From contig NZ_JAHXGQ010000003.1 in assembly GCF_019375475.1 (NCBI RefSeq), forward strand, positions 682,001 through 746,000: DNA of 64,000 nt, written 5' to 3'. Below the pieces are notes generated by a model, which saw nothing but the letters and a program-made list of their open reading frames with translations, was not told where the DNA came from and searched no databases. This stretch comes from Saccharothrix obliqua (GTDB lineage Bacteria > Actinomycetota > Actinomycetes > Mycobacteriales > Pseudonocardiaceae). Positions 9,421-18,092 of this stretch are shown in pieces; the stretch's first letter is position 1; every line of letters begins with the position of its first letter. The translations under genes and the position numbers were made by a program.

Positions 9421-10264
9421 CAGGAGCTGGCGGGTCATTCCGACCCACCTCGGCCTCGCGCCCACCCGGCGCGAGGCCACCCACTCGACCAACTCCGCGC
9501 CCCACCGCTCCCGACAGCGACAAGGGGCGTGTCGGTCGAAGACCCGCTCCTGCCGGTCGTGCTCGTCGGGATCGGCTGGTCATCCTCGTCGAGGTCGGTC
9601 AGGTCGACGGGGCTGTAGTCGAGCAGTTGGTCGGCGGTGTGGCGGTCGGTGGCCAGGAGGCGGGGCCAAGCGGGAGTGCTGGGGTAGGGCTGGTACTCGA
9701 AGGCGAAACCGCGAAACCGACCTGGTACCGCTCGATGAGGTCTCGCAGATCGTGACGCGGCGATCTCGGTCGGGTATTCGATGGGAGAACCCGAGGATGC
9801 ATCCACCCTTGACGTTGGTTCGACCGAGCGGCGGACGACAACCTTGGTCATGGCGGGATCAAGACACTTGTCGATCAAGGTGAGCATGCGTTCGCTGCCG
9901 GCTGCGATGCCCGGTGCTACTTCCCGCAAGCCGTTGTGCGCCAGTGTGTCCGAGGTGCGGTCGCTTGCGTGGTGCAGGACGTTGATCCGGCCGGTGGTGC
10001 TTCGGGCCGCCTCGTCGCCGACGAACCGGAACGCCGTCACATGCGCAATCGACGGCGGCGTCAAGGTCGCGACCGGCATCCGCCTCGTGCACCACGCGGA
10101 CGGCTCGACGGCACCCCGCGTCCGACGTTCGAACGTCACCACGCGTGCGACCGCAGCAGGTCCGGAGCCTGAGCGGTAGGAGGCAAGCAATCGGACAACC
10201 GGATTTGCCCCCTGCCGGAGTGAACGGTGCTGGTTGCGCTTCGGATGATGGGGCGTGTTCCGGG
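9421..10264. other. Decayed region, minus-strand coding debris
   Basis: About 840 bp. A minus-strand frame is open through most of it and contains protein-like stretches such as AFEYQPYPSTPAWPRLLATD and RTSDTLAHNGLREVAPGIAA, but another frame supplies an equally good upstream segment (HDLRDLIERYQVGFA). This suggests a frameshifted, formerly coding region. No family was recognised. Confidence 0.35.
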
Positions 10265-10378
10265 GCGCTTCTTGGTGATCGCGTCCAAGCCCGCGTACAG
10301 ACGCACCCGCAGAGAGCCACTGGGCAGCACGTCGATACTGCCGCGCTCGCGCGGAGTTGCGCCGTTCAGCCGAGCCAT
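10265..10378 (-). pseudogene. Tyrosine integrase N-terminal fragment
   Basis: From ATG 10378 the minus strand reads MARLNGATPRERGSIDVLPS followed by GSLRVRLYAGLDAITKKR. This is the characteristic start of actinobacterial phage/ICE tyrosine integrases (RGSI-x-LPSG-x-LRVRVYAG-DP-TK-R). After residue 38 the similarity is lost and no catalytic domain (R-H-R-Y) follows. It is a broken end of an integrated element. The 326 bp upstream to 10704 contain no recognisable gene. Confidence 0.6.
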
Positions 10379-10704
10379 GAGAGGGGCGATAAGCCGGAAC
10401 TCGCCTCACGAGTGATGTCACGACTCGGACTTCACGGCTACCTGACGGGCGGATACACCCAGGTCAAGCGGCGGTCCCCCCGGCAGGACCCGAACCTGCG
10501 CACCCGCCTCCGGAGCGCAAGCGTCATCGACAACGGGAACCCGCACCTCCGCGTGGTCGGGCACGTCTCGGTGGGGTCCATTGACGGGTGGTGAGGCGTT
10601 GCCTTCGTGGAGGTGGGCGGCACCGCGGCGTAGCGGTTTTCCGCTATGCCGTGGTGGGGTTCGCCGGGTGTCGTCGGTCGGGTGCGGGGCGCGACAGTGC
10701 TCGG

Positions 10705-11592
10705 GTGCGTTTCGCGGCCCCGCTCACCGTTCCGGTCGTCCTCGACCGGCGGACGGGTGTGCCGCTGCCCCGGCAGGTGGCGGCCGGGTTGCGGGCCGCG
10801 ATGAGCGCGGGTCGGTTGCCGCCCGGCGGGCGGCTGCCGTCGACCCGGACGCTCGCCGCCACCCTCGGCGTGTCCCGCGGCGTGGTGGAGGCGGCCTACG
10901 ACCTGCTCGCCGCGCGTGGCCACGTGCGGGCCGCGGCCGGCTCCGGCACCTACGTCGCCGGGACGCCCGCGCCGCCGCCCCGGCCTGCCGCCGGAGCAGG
11001 CCCGGTCGACCTGCGACCGGGCCTGCTGTGCCTGGAGTCCTTCCCGCACGCGGCGTGGCGGGCGGCGTGGCGGCACGCCGCCGGTGCGCCACCGCCGACC
11101 ACCGCGGAGCCGCACGGCGCGGCCGAGCTGCGGCACGCCCTGGCCACGCACCTGGTGGCGGTGCACGGGTGCCGGCTCGACGGGCGCACCGTGCTGGTCA
11201 CCACCGGCCGGGAGGCCGGGCTGCGGCTCGCGCCCGACGTGGCGGGTGATTTCGCCGCCCTCTTCGGCCCGGCCCTGCGGGTCGGGTACGCCGTGGTCGC
11301 CCAGCCGCCCGACCACCTGCCCGAGCAGCCGCCGCACGTGGCGCAGCTCGCCGTCGCCCGGCTGCTCGACGACGGGACCGTGGCACGCACGATGCGTCGC
11401 CGCGTCCGCGTGCTCACCCGCAAGAAATCCATTGTGGACGAAGTGCTGCGCGGAGTCCCGTTGCGACACCTCGAACTCGGCACGGTCGAGGTCGCCGGTC
11501 GGGTGATCGGTTACGGCCACCTGCCGGACCCGCGGCTGCGTGCCGCCCTCGCCGCGACTACCCCACGCGGGCGGGCTCCGGGTGGCGGGTGA
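10705..11592 (+). CDS. Truncated MocR/PdxR-type GntR regulator lacking the PLP lysine
   Basis: A 295-residue protein from GTG 10705. The N-terminal GntR winged helix is intact (LPRQVAAGLRAAMSAGRLPP, STRTLAATLGVSRGVVEAAY, GSGTYVAG). It is followed by the start of the fold-type I aminotransferase domain (DLRPGLLCLESFPHAAWRAA, LVTTGREAGLRL). Normally about 150 residues then lead to the PLP-binding Ser-Lys and PALRVGY. Here the protein jumps directly to FAALFGPALRVGYAVVAQPP, so the cofactor-binding core including the Lys is deleted, while the C-terminal part remains. Usual length is about 450-490. The 3' end overlaps the convergent MFS gene by 35 bp. It may be a PLP-independent regulator or a decaying gene. 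Confidence 0.75.
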   Translation: MRFAAPLTVPVVLDRRTGVPLPRQVAAGLRAAMSAGRLPPGGRLPSTRTLAATLGVSRGVVEAAYDLLAARGHVRAAAGSGTYVAGTPAPPPRPAAGAGPVDLRPGLLCLESFPHAAWRAAWRHAAGAPPPTTAEPHGAAELRHALATHLVAVHGCRLDGRTVLVTTGREAGLRLAPDVAGDFAALFGPALRVGYAVVAQPPDHLPEQPPHVAQLAVARLLDDGTVARTMRRRVRVLTRKKSIVDEVLRGVPLRHLELGTVEVAGRVIGYGHLPDPRLRAALAATTPRGRAPGGG

Positions 11593-13150
11593 CGCGGCGC
11601 AGCACCGCGGCCGACCCGATGCCCAGCAGCAGCACGGCGATCGGCAGCACCAGCGTGACGCGGGCGGCGTCGGTGAGGCCCGCGTTCACCACCTGCCCCA
11701 CCAGCTCGGCCGCCCGCGCGGCGACCTCCGGCGGCAGCCCGGGGAGGTCGCCGCCACCGCTCGTGCCGAACTCGCCCGCACCCGCCGCCGCGTTGGACAC
11801 CGCCTCCACGAACGGCACGCGGTACGGCTCCGGGAGCTGCCCGGCCGCCTCGGTCGCCTCCCGCGTCACGGAGGTGCTGATCCGCGCCTGGAGCAGCACG
11901 CCGATCGCCGCGCTGCCCAGCACGCCGCCGACCTGGCGGGACGTGTTGAAGATGCCCGACGCGGTGCCCATCAGGCGTGGCTCCACCGTGCTCATGGTCA
12001 GGTTGCTCATCGGCGAGAAGATGCAGCCGATGCCCAGCCCGCACACCAGCAACGCGGGGATGAACGTCCACGGGTCGCTGTCCGGGCGGGCTTGCAGCGC
12101 GATGATGCCGATGCCCGCCGCGAGCAGCCCCAGCCCGGCCATCACCAGGTACCGGCCGTCGACCCGGTCCGACGCGCGCCCCACGAACGGCGCGACGACG
12201 CCGGACAGCAACGACATCGGGGCGGTCAGCGCGCCCGCCATGGTCGGGCTCAGGCCCAGCACGGTCTGGATGTAGATGATCAGCGGCAGGAACATCCCGG
12301 TCATGGTGAAGCCCACGGTGGCCGCGGTGAGCGTGCCCGCCGAGAAGTTCCGGTTGGCGAACACCGCCAGCGGCACCAGGGGTTCGCGCTTGTTGCGCCG
12401 CTGCCACAGCACGAACGCGATCAGCAGCAGCACGCCCGCCCCGATGATCTCCGGGATGGTGATCGGACCGCTGACGACGCCCCAGTCGTAGTGCTGGCCG
12501 TTCTGCACGCCGAACACCACGCAGAACAGACCGGCCGCGGAGAGCACGATGCCCAGCACGTCGAACGAGTGCGAGTGCCGCGGCTGCCAGTCGGGCACCA
12601 GCACGACCGCCAGCACGATCGCCACCAGCCCGATCGGGACGTTCACGTAGAAGATCCACGACCAGCCGAAGGTGTCGACCAGGAAGCCGCCGAGCAGCGG
12701 GCCGGTGATGGTCGCCAGACCCGCGACACCGCCCCAGACGCCCATCGCGGCGCCGCGCTCGGCGGGCGGGAACAGGTGCGTGATGAACGCGAGCGTCTGC
12801 GGCGTCATCAACGCCGCGCCGAGGCCCTGGACGGCGCGGGCGGCGATCAGCATCTCCACGTCGCCGGACAGGCCGCACCACAGGGACGAGGCGGTGAACA
12901 CCACCAGACCCGCGAGGAACACCCGCTTCGGGCCGAACCGGTCGCCGAGGCGGCTGGTGAACAGCATCGGCACGGCGTAGGTCAGCAGGTAGACGCTGAT
13001 CACCCACACCACGGCGTTCAGGCCGGCGTGCAACTCGCGGAGCATGTCCGGGACGGCGATGGACACGATGGTCGTGTCCAGCAGGATCATGAAGAAGCCC
13101 AGGCACAGCGCGGAGAGCGCCGCCCACGGGTTAGTTGGTCGCGCGTTCAT
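11558..13150 (-). CDS. DHA2-family (EmrB/QacA-like) multidrug MFS exporter
   Basis: A 530-residue inner-membrane proton antiporter predicted to have 14 transmembrane helices. Seen: FMILLDTTIVSIAVPDM (the LDxTVVNVALP motif D1), RLGDRFGPKR (motif A) and GLGAALMTPQTLAFI plus GPLLGGFLVDTFGWSWIFY (motif C region). ATG 13150 with AAGGAAGAC just upstream lies 20 bp inside the end of the PadR gene, so the two are co-translated and the exporter is probably controlled by that repressor. The substrate is unknown, most likely a hydrophobic drug or toxin. Its tail overlaps the convergent MocR-type gene. Confidence 0.9.
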   Translation of the reverse strand: MNARPTNPWAALSALCLGFFMILLDTTIVSIAVPDMLRELHAGLNAVVWVISVYLLTYAVPMLFTSRLGDRFGPKRVFLAGLVVFTASSLWCGLSGDVEMLIAARAVQGLGAALMTPQTLAFITHLFPPAERGAAMGVWGGVAGLATITGPLLGGFLVDTFGWSWIFYVNVPIGLVAIVLAVVLVPDWQPRHSHSFDVLGIVLSAAGLFCVVFGVQNGQHYDWGVVSGPITIPEIIGAGVLLLIAFVLWQRRNKREPLVPLAVFANRNFSAGTLTAATVGFTMTGMFLPLIIYIQTVLGLSPTMAGALTAPMSLLSGVVAPFVGRASDRVDGRYLVMAGLGLLAAGIGIIALQARPDSDPWTFIPALLVCGLGIGCIFSPMSNLTMSTVEPRLMGTASGIFNTSRQVGGVLGSAAIGVLLQARISTSVTREATEAAGQLPEPYRVPFVEAVSNAAAGAGEFGTSGGGDLPGLPPEVAARAAELVGQVVNAGLTDAARVTLVLPIAVLLLGIGSAAVLRRVTRHPEPARVG

Positions 13151-13751
13151 TGTCTTCCTTGGCGATGAGGCTCAGCTTCGGCTTGCAGTCCGGGAACCGG
13201 AGGCGGCCGGCGCGCAGCTCGTCGAGCAGTTGTTCGGTCCAGGTGAGTTCGAAGGCGCGCCGGGCCGCGGCGAACCGCCAGTCCAGCCAGTAGACCTCCG
13301 GGGTGCCGTCCGCGCGGAGCCCGTCCACGACGGCCTGGTCGGACGCCACGGCCGCGCGCAGTCGCATCACCCGGTGCTCCAGCTCGGAGATCGCGATGTC
13401 GGGCCCGAGTTCGTCCACGACGGCGAGGCCGCTGAGGTACGCGGGGTACTCCTGCTCCAGGTCGCCGAGCAGTTCCCGGCCGCGTTGCTCGAACGCGTCG
13501 CGCCCGGCGGCGGTCATGCCGTAGACGGTCCGCTCGGGCCGCCGCCCGTCCCGCCGGGTGTCCACGACCTCGACGTAGCCGGTTCCCTGGAGCCGTTCGA
13601 CGGTGTGGTACAGCGAGCCCGCGCGCAGCTTGACCCGCGCGTCGACGTACCGCTCACGCATCAACTGCGCCATCTCGTACGGGTGCATGGGCCGCTCGTG
13701 CAGCAGCTCCAGCACCGCCATGCCCAACGGCGTCAACTTGGCCGCCGCCAT
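13131..13751 (-). CDS. PadR-family transcriptional regulator
   Basis: A 206-residue regulator. The N-terminal PadR winged helix covers about 1-90 (LTPLGMAVLELLHERPMHPY, LRAGSLYHTVERLQGTGYVE, VYGMTAAGRDAF), and a long C-terminal helical dimerisation region of the Vir type follows (ELEHRVMRLRAAVASDQAVV). It precedes and overlaps the MFS exporter gene, so it is likely the ligand-responsive repressor of its own operon. The upstream 13752-13800 segment (GTATAGTCCACGCGG on the minus strand) is AT-richer than its surroundings and probably holds promoter and operator. Confidence 0.9.
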   Translation of the reverse strand: MAAAKLTPLGMAVLELLHERPMHPYEMAQLMRERYVDARVKLRAGSLYHTVERLQGTGYVEVVDTRRDGRRPERTVYGMTAAGRDAFEQRGRELLGDLEQEYPAYLSGLAVVDELGPDIAISELEHRVMRLRAAVASDQAVVDGLRADGTPEVYWLDWRFAAARRAFELTWTEQLLDELRAGRLRFPDCKPKLSLIAKEDNERATN

Positions 13752-13882
13752 CCGCCCCTCCGGAGTCCGTCCCGATTATTCCGCGTGGACTATACGGGGC
13801 GGATCAGCCGGCGGGCGAGCGTGTTCGTGACCACATCACGTGGAATAGCGCAGGTCAGTCGGGCTATCCGGATGAACCGGAC

Positions 13883-14125
13883 TTACTGGAGGTAACCCTC
13901 CACCTCGCTGCGGGGCCGGGCGTCGGCCGCGTCGGGGTCCTGCCCGGACTCACGACGCGCCCGCCGCTGCCGCAGCAGGTCCCAGCACTGGTCCAGCGCC
14001 TGTTCCAGGTCCTTGAGGCGGCTGCCGCCGTCCCGGTCCAGCCCCTCACCGGTCACGTCGTGGCGGAGCCGGTGCTCCTCGTCCATCAGCTCCCGGATCC
14101 GCCGGAGCACGTCGTTGTCGTTCAC
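13883..14125 (-). CDS. DUF2630 family small protein
   Basis: An 80-residue charged, helical protein. It starts at GTG 14125 after a GGGAGGACAG ribosome site, within a longer open frame. The family marks are clear: RIRELMDEEHRLR near the N-terminus, LKDLEQALDQCWDLLRQRRA in the middle, and DPDAADARPRSEVEGYLQ at the end. DUF2630 proteins are widespread in actinobacteria and have no established function; the sequence predicts a helical hairpin. It lies 74 bp downstream of lutC on the same strand. Confidence 0.88.
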   Translation of the reverse strand: MNDNDVLRRIRELMDEEHRLRHDVTGEGLDRDGGSRLKDLEQALDQCWDLLRQRRARRESGQDPDAADARPRSEVEGYLQ

Positions 14126-14199
14126 CTGTCCTCCCGGTGGTGTCGGTGCACCCAGCTCAACAGACCGGGGCGTGCTCCGCGACCCGGCGCGGGCGACCG

Positions 14200-14787
14200 T
14201 CAGCGGACGACCACGACCTCCAGCGTGCGGGGACCGTGCACGCCCTCCACGCGTTCCAGCTCGATGTCGCTGGTGGCCGAGGGGCCGCTGACCCACGTCT
14301 GGGTGCGGACGCCGGCCAGCGCGGCGACGGCGTCCGGCACGCCCGCGACCACCTGCTCCCGCCGCACCACCACCAGGTGGTAGTCGGGCAGCAGGGTCAG
14401 CGCCCGCGCGCCCTGGTCCCGCGCGTCGTGGTCGAGCACGATGGTGCCGGTCTCGGCGATGGCCACGTGGCACGCGGTGACCACGCCGCCCGCGGTGTGG
14501 TGGTCGTCCGAGCGGATGTCGTCGGGCACCCACGCCGCCGGCACGCCGGGCGCGGCCACGACCTGCCGGAGACCGCGTTCCCGCAGCGCGGCCACGACCG
14601 CGGCGGTGACCTCGTCCGGCGTCGTCAGCCGGACCCGCGCCCGGTAGTCGCGCAGCCGGTCGGCGAACAGGTCCAGGTCACCGGGACCGCCCGAGCGGCG
14701 GTAGTCGCGGGGCACGTCGGGCGCGGGCGGGCGGTGCGCGAGCGCGGCGCGGACGCGGCGGAGGACTTCGGCGCGTGCCGTGCTCAT
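14200..14787 (-). CDS. lutC: Lactate utilisation protein C (LUD domain)
   Basis: A 195-residue LUD-domain protein, third subunit of the LutABC iron-sulfur L-lactate oxidation system. Seen: VRLTTPDEVTAAVVAALRER early, then HHTAGGVVTACHVAIAETGT and LLPDYHLVVVRREQVVAGVP, which are typical for LutC/YkgG. It begins at ATG 14787 and overlaps the end of lutB by 4 bp. The usual job is to form part of the cytoplasmic complex that feeds lactate electrons to the respiratory chain. Confidence 0.9.
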   Translation of the reverse strand: MSTARAEVLRRVRAALAHRPPAPDVPRDYRRSGGPGDLDLFADRLRDYRARVRLTTPDEVTAAVVAALRERGLRQVVAAPGVPAAWVPDDIRSDDHHTAGGVVTACHVAIAETGTIVLDHDARDQGARALTLLPDYHLVVVRREQVVAGVPDAVAALAGVRTQTWVSGPSATSDIELERVEGVHGPRTLEVVVVR

Positions 14788-16196
14788 CGGGTCTCCCACC
14801 AGTCGCGGAACGTCTGCCGCGGCGGGCGTGGCAGGTCGCGCGCGTCCGTCCACGCGGACAGCGGCGGTGGCAGCCTGCCGATGCGGTCGCGGCGGCGGCC
14901 GAGGGCGCGGCCGAGCCTGCCCGCGCGCAACGCACGTGCCCACCGCCGGGAGTCCGACATCGCCCAGGCGAGGGCGCGCATCGCGGCCGACTCGGCGTTC
15001 GGCGCGGTCGTCCGGGCGACCTCGCCACGCAGGTGGACCAGCATCGAGGGGATGTCGATGGCGACCGGGCACACGTCGTAGCAGACACCGCACAACGACG
15101 ACGCGAACGGCAGCGTCTTGTTGTGTCGCACACCGGTGAGCTGCGGCGACAACACCGCGCCGATCGGGCCCGGGTAGACCGAGCCGTACGCGTGGCCGCC
15201 GGTCCGCTCGTACACGGGGCACGAGTTCAGGCACGCCGAGCAGCGGATGCAACGCAGCGCGGCCCGGCCACGCGGGTCGGCCAGCGTGGCGGTGCGCCCG
15301 TTGTCGACCAGCACGACGTGGCTGGTCTGCCCCTCGGTCGGCCCGGTCCACACCGACGTGTAGGGGTTCATCCGCTCGCCGGTGGAGGAGCGGGGGAGCA
15401 GCTGGAGGAAGACCTCCAGGTCCTGCCACGTGGGCACCAGCTTCTCGATGCCGACCACGCTGATCAGGGTGCGCGGCAGGGTCAGGCACATCCGGCCGTT
15501 GCCCTCGGACTCCACCACGACCAGCGCGCCCGAGTCGGCGACGGCGAAGTTGGCGCCCGAGATGGCCACGTCCACGGTGGTGAACTTGTGCCGCAGGTAC
15601 CGGCGGGCGGCCTCGGCCAGCGCCGCCGGGTCGTCGGGCAGGTCCGGGTCGACGCCGGGCATCTCGCGGCGGAACAGGTCGCGGATCTCGGCGCGGCCCC
15701 GGTGGATCGCGGGCACCAGGATGTGGCTCGGCCGGTCGTCGCCGAGCTGCACGATCAGCTCGGCGAGGTCGGTCTCGACGGCACGCACCCCGGCCGCGGC
15801 GAGGGCGTCGTTGAGGCCGATCTCGGCGGTGGCCATGGACTTGACCTTGATCACCTCCGTCGTCCCGGTGGCGGTGACCAGTTCGGTGACGACGCGCGCG
15901 GCCTCCTCGGCGTCCCGCGCCCAGTGCACGGTCGTGCCGCGCGCGGTGAGCGCTTCCTCCAGGCGCAGCAGGTGGGTGTCGAGGTCCGCGAGGACGGCGT
16001 CCTTGATCGCCGCGCCCGCCGCGCGCAGCCCGGCCCAGTCCGGCACCTCGGCCACCACGGACGCCCGCTTGGCGCGGATCGTGCCGGTGGCCTTGGCCAG
16101 GTTGCGGCGGAGCTGCGCGTTGCCGAGCGCCGCGCGGGCGGCGCGGGGGAACGGTTCGCCGACCAGGTTTCGCGAGGGCATCCCGAGGAACGTCAT
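14784..16196 (-). CDS. lutB: Lactate utilisation iron-sulfur protein B
   Basis: A 470-residue protein with an N-terminal LUD domain (ATGTTEVIKVKSMATAEIGL, TDLAELIVQL, HKFTTVDVAISGANFAVADS) and a C-terminal ferredoxin-like part with two 4Fe-4S motifs: CIRCSACLNSCPVY, then CGVCYDVCPVAIDIPSM. Start ATG 16196 overlaps the stop of lutA (ATGA) and its own stop overlaps lutC, so the three genes form a tightly coupled operon. Length fits LutB/YkgF. It passes electrons from lactate oxidation in the cytoplasm. Confidence 0.93.
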   Translation of the reverse strand: MTFLGMPSRNLVGEPFPRAARAALGNAQLRRNLAKATGTIRAKRASVVAEVPDWAGLRAAGAAIKDAVLADLDTHLLRLEEALTARGTTVHWARDAEEAARVVTELVTATGTTEVIKVKSMATAEIGLNDALAAAGVRAVETDLAELIVQLGDDRPSHILVPAIHRGRAEIRDLFRREMPGVDPDLPDDPAALAEAARRYLRHKFTTVDVAISGANFAVADSGALVVVESEGNGRMCLTLPRTLISVVGIEKLVPTWQDLEVFLQLLPRSSTGERMNPYTSVWTGPTEGQTSHVVLVDNGRTATLADPRGRAALRCIRCSACLNSCPVYERTGGHAYGSVYPGPIGAVLSPQLTGVRHNKTLPFASSLCGVCYDVCPVAIDIPSMLVHLRGEVARTTAPNAESAAMRALAWAMSDSRRWARALRAGRLGRALGRRRDRIGRLPPPLSAWTDARDLPRPPRQTFRDWWETR

Positions 16197-16948
16197 CGCA
16201 CCGCCACCGCCATCGGTGCCGCGGCGGTGCTCGCGAGGACCTGCGCCAGGTGCACCGGTCGCACCCCGGCCCGGAGCCTGCTCAACCCGCCGCCGATGTG
16301 CATCAGGCACGAGGCGTCGCCCGCCGTCACTACCCGTGCGCCGGTGCCGACGATGTTCGTCATCTTGTCGGCGAGCATCGCCGTGGACGTGTCGGCGTTC
16401 TTGAGCGCGAACGTGCCGCCGAAACCACAGCACGTGTCGGCGGACGGCAGCTCGACCAGGTCGATGCCCCGCACCTCGCGCAGCAACCGCAGCGGTCGGT
16501 CGCCGACGCGCAGGATGCGCAGGGAGTGGCACGTCGGGTGGTAGGTGACGCGGTGCGGGAAGTACGCGCCGACGTCCGTGACGCCGAGGACGTCCACCAG
16601 GAACTCGGACAGCTCGTAGGTCTTCCCGGCGACCTCCTCGGCCGCCGCGGCGAGGCGGCGGCCACCGTGCTCGGCGGCCACGTCCGCGTGCTGGTGGCGG
16701 ATGGAGCCGGCGCAGGAGCCGGAGGGCGTGACGACCACGTCGGCGTCCGCGAACGCCTCCACGTGGTTGCGGATGATCGGCACCGCCTGACGCGCGTAGC
16801 CCGTGTTGACGTGCATCTGCCCGCAGCAGGTCTGACCACGCGGCACCACGACCTCGTGCCCCAGTCGCTCCAGGAGGGTGACGGTCGCCTTGCCGACGTC
16901 CGGGAAGAGGCCGTCCACGAGGCAGGTGACGAACAGCGCGACTCTCAC
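16193..16948 (-). CDS. lutA: Lactate utilisation protein A (CCG-domain oxidoreductase subunit)
   Basis: A 251-residue protein with two cysteine-rich CCG domains. Residues 1-10 (MRVALFVTCL) are followed by VPRGQTCCGQMHVNTGY in the first domain and YHPTCHSLR plus SADTCCGFGGTFALKN in the second; these bind iron-sulfur clusters. GTG 16948 gives the standard start; GTG 16957 is an alternative. It is the first gene of the lutABC operon, reading away from lutR, with two operators in the shared promoter region. Confidence 0.92.
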   Translation of the reverse strand: MRVALFVTCLVDGLFPDVGKATVTLLERLGHEVVVPRGQTCCGQMHVNTGYARQAVPIIRNHVEAFADADVVVTPSGSCAGSIRHQHADVAAEHGGRRLAAAAEEVAGKTYELSEFLVDVLGVTDVGAYFPHRVTYHPTCHSLRILRVGDRPLRLLREVRGIDLVELPSADTCCGFGGTFALKNADTSTAMLADKMTNIVGTGARVVTAGDASCLMHIGGGLSRLRAGVRPVHLAQVLASTAAAPMAVAVR

Positions 16949-16966
16949 ACCGGACACCCTAGACTC

Positions 16967-17003
16967 TGTGGTCTGACCACACCACCAGTGTGGTCGGACC
17001 ACA
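16967..17003. promoter_or_regulatory. Twin FadR-type operators between lutA and lutR
   Basis: Two perfect 15-bp palindromes: TGTGGTCTGACCACA at 16967-16981 and TGTGGTCGGACCACA at 16989-17003. They differ only in the central bases and their centres are 22 bp apart, about two helical turns. The core TGGTCnGACCA fits the TGGTnnnACCA pattern of FadR-subfamily GntR regulators. The pair lies within 20 bp of lutA on one side and of the lutR start on the other, so bound regulator would block both promoters. Confidence 0.85.
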
Positions 17004-17018
17004 CGCTGGAGGGTTGCG

Positions 17019-17717
17019 GTGAACGGTTACGCGGCGGTGCTGCGCCACGTCGAGGAGGAGCTGTCCGCCGGCCGGCTGGCGGTCGGGCGGCAGCTGCCCG
17101 CGGAACGCCGGCTGGCCGAGGACCTCGGGGTCAGCCGGGCCACCGTCCGCGAGGGCATCCGCGTGCTCCAGGCCCTGGGTGTCGTGCGCAGCGGCGTCGG
17201 CTCCGGGCCGGACGCGGGCACCACGGTCGTCGCCGACCCGGCGGGCGGTATCGGCGCGGCGCTGCGGCTGCACCTGGCGACCCGCCGGCTGTCGCCGGAG
17301 GACCTGGTGGGCACGCGGGTGATGATCGAGAGCCACTCCGCCCGCGCCGCCGCCCGCCGCCCCGACTCGCCCGAACTGGAGCGGGCCGCCCGGCTGCTGG
17401 ACCGGATGGACGACCCCGCGCTCGACGCGGACGCGTTCCACCAGCTCGACGCGGACTTCCACGTGGCCCTCACGGCGGCGGCCGGCAACACCGTCAACAC
17501 CGCCGTGATGGCCGCCCTGCGCGACGCCATCCACGCCACGGTCGTGAGCGCCGTCGCCGCCCTGCCCGACTGGAACCGCACGGTGACCCGCCTGCGCCGC
17601 GAGCACCGCGCCATCCTGCGTGCCGTGCGGGCGGGTGACGGTGACCTGGCGGTCGCCCGGGTGACCCGCCACGTGGAGGGCTTCTACCGCGAGTGGGCCC
17701 GGCACGCGAAGCCCTGA
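17019..17717 (+). CDS. lutR: FadR-type GntR regulator of the lut operon
   Basis: A 232-residue regulator. GntR winged helix at about 1-70 (LSAGRLAVGRQLPAERRLAE, LGVSRATVREGIRVLQALGV), then an FCD ligand-binding domain with conserved metal-site residues (RVMIESHSARAAA, DADFHVALTAAAGNT, EHRAILRAVRAGD). Start GTG 17019 has a GGAGGG site. It is divergent from lutABC and flanked by two matching operators, so it is almost certainly the lactate-responsive repressor of lutABC and itself. The inducer lactate is inferred from context. Confidence 0.88.
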   Translation: MNGYAAVLRHVEEELSAGRLAVGRQLPAERRLAEDLGVSRATVREGIRVLQALGVVRSGVGSGPDAGTTVVADPAGGIGAALRLHLATRRLSPEDLVGTRVMIESHSARAAARRPDSPELERAARLLDRMDDPALDADAFHQLDADFHVALTAAAGNTVNTAVMAALRDAIHATVVSAVAALPDWNRTVTRLRREHRAILRAVRAGDGDLAVARVTRHVEGFYREWARHAKP

Positions 17718-17724
17718 CCCGTGA

Positions 17725-18081
17725 TCAGGCGCCGTGCCGTGCGCCCTCGATCAGCTCGACCGCGGCGCGGGGGTCGTCGACCTGGATGATCAACCGCGCG
17801 TACCGCTCGTCGGCCAGTTCGATGACGATGGCCTTGGCGGGGTCGCGGACGTCCCAGAACACGCGTTCGCCCTCGCGGTGGAAGGTGCCCGCGACGATCA
17901 CCCCCGGCAGGTGGGCGCCCGGTGCGCGGATGCCCTTGGGCTCCTTCACCGCGCCGGGGTCGATGGTGGCGCCGCGGACGTTGGTCAGGGGGATGGACAG
18001 GCGGCTCTTGAGCGCCCAGAGCTTGTCCATCCCCTCGATCGTCACGACCAGGTCGCCGCCGTCGATGTCGATCCGTGCCAT
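17725..18081 (-). CDS. Hypothetical protein, PH-like fold suspected
   Basis: A 118-residue soluble protein beginning MARIDIDGGDLVVTIEGMDK. Start ATG 18081 has GAAGGAG 6 nt upstream; an ATG 15 nt earlier is less well placed. The sequence alternates short beta strands (LSIPLTNVRGATIDP, GVIVAGTFHREGERVFWDV, IVIELADERYARLIIQVDDP), as in actinobacterial small proteins with a PH-like barrel. It lies 11 bp downstream of the TetR gene and is probably in the same transcription unit under its control. Function unknown. Confidence 0.75.
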   Translation of the reverse strand: MARIDIDGGDLVVTIEGMDKLWALKSRLSIPLTNVRGATIDPGAVKEPKGIRAPGAHLPGVIVAGTFHREGERVFWDVRDPAKAIVIELADERYARLIIQVDDPRAAVELIEGARHGA

Positions 18082-18092
18082 GTGGTGCTCCT

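Noticed and set aside
10483..10499. Minus-strand GCAGG-TTCGGGT-CCTGC resembling a tRNA T-arm, near the integrase fragment (possible att site)
   Set aside because: The loop has G at the nearly invariant A58 position, and no acceptor, D or anticodon arms fold around it. A coding reading of the same stretch is equally plausible.
10588..10704. Longer start of the MocR-type regulator at 10588
   Set aside because: Added residues are Arg/Gly-rich with no homology; the winged-helix domain begins normally from GTG 10705.
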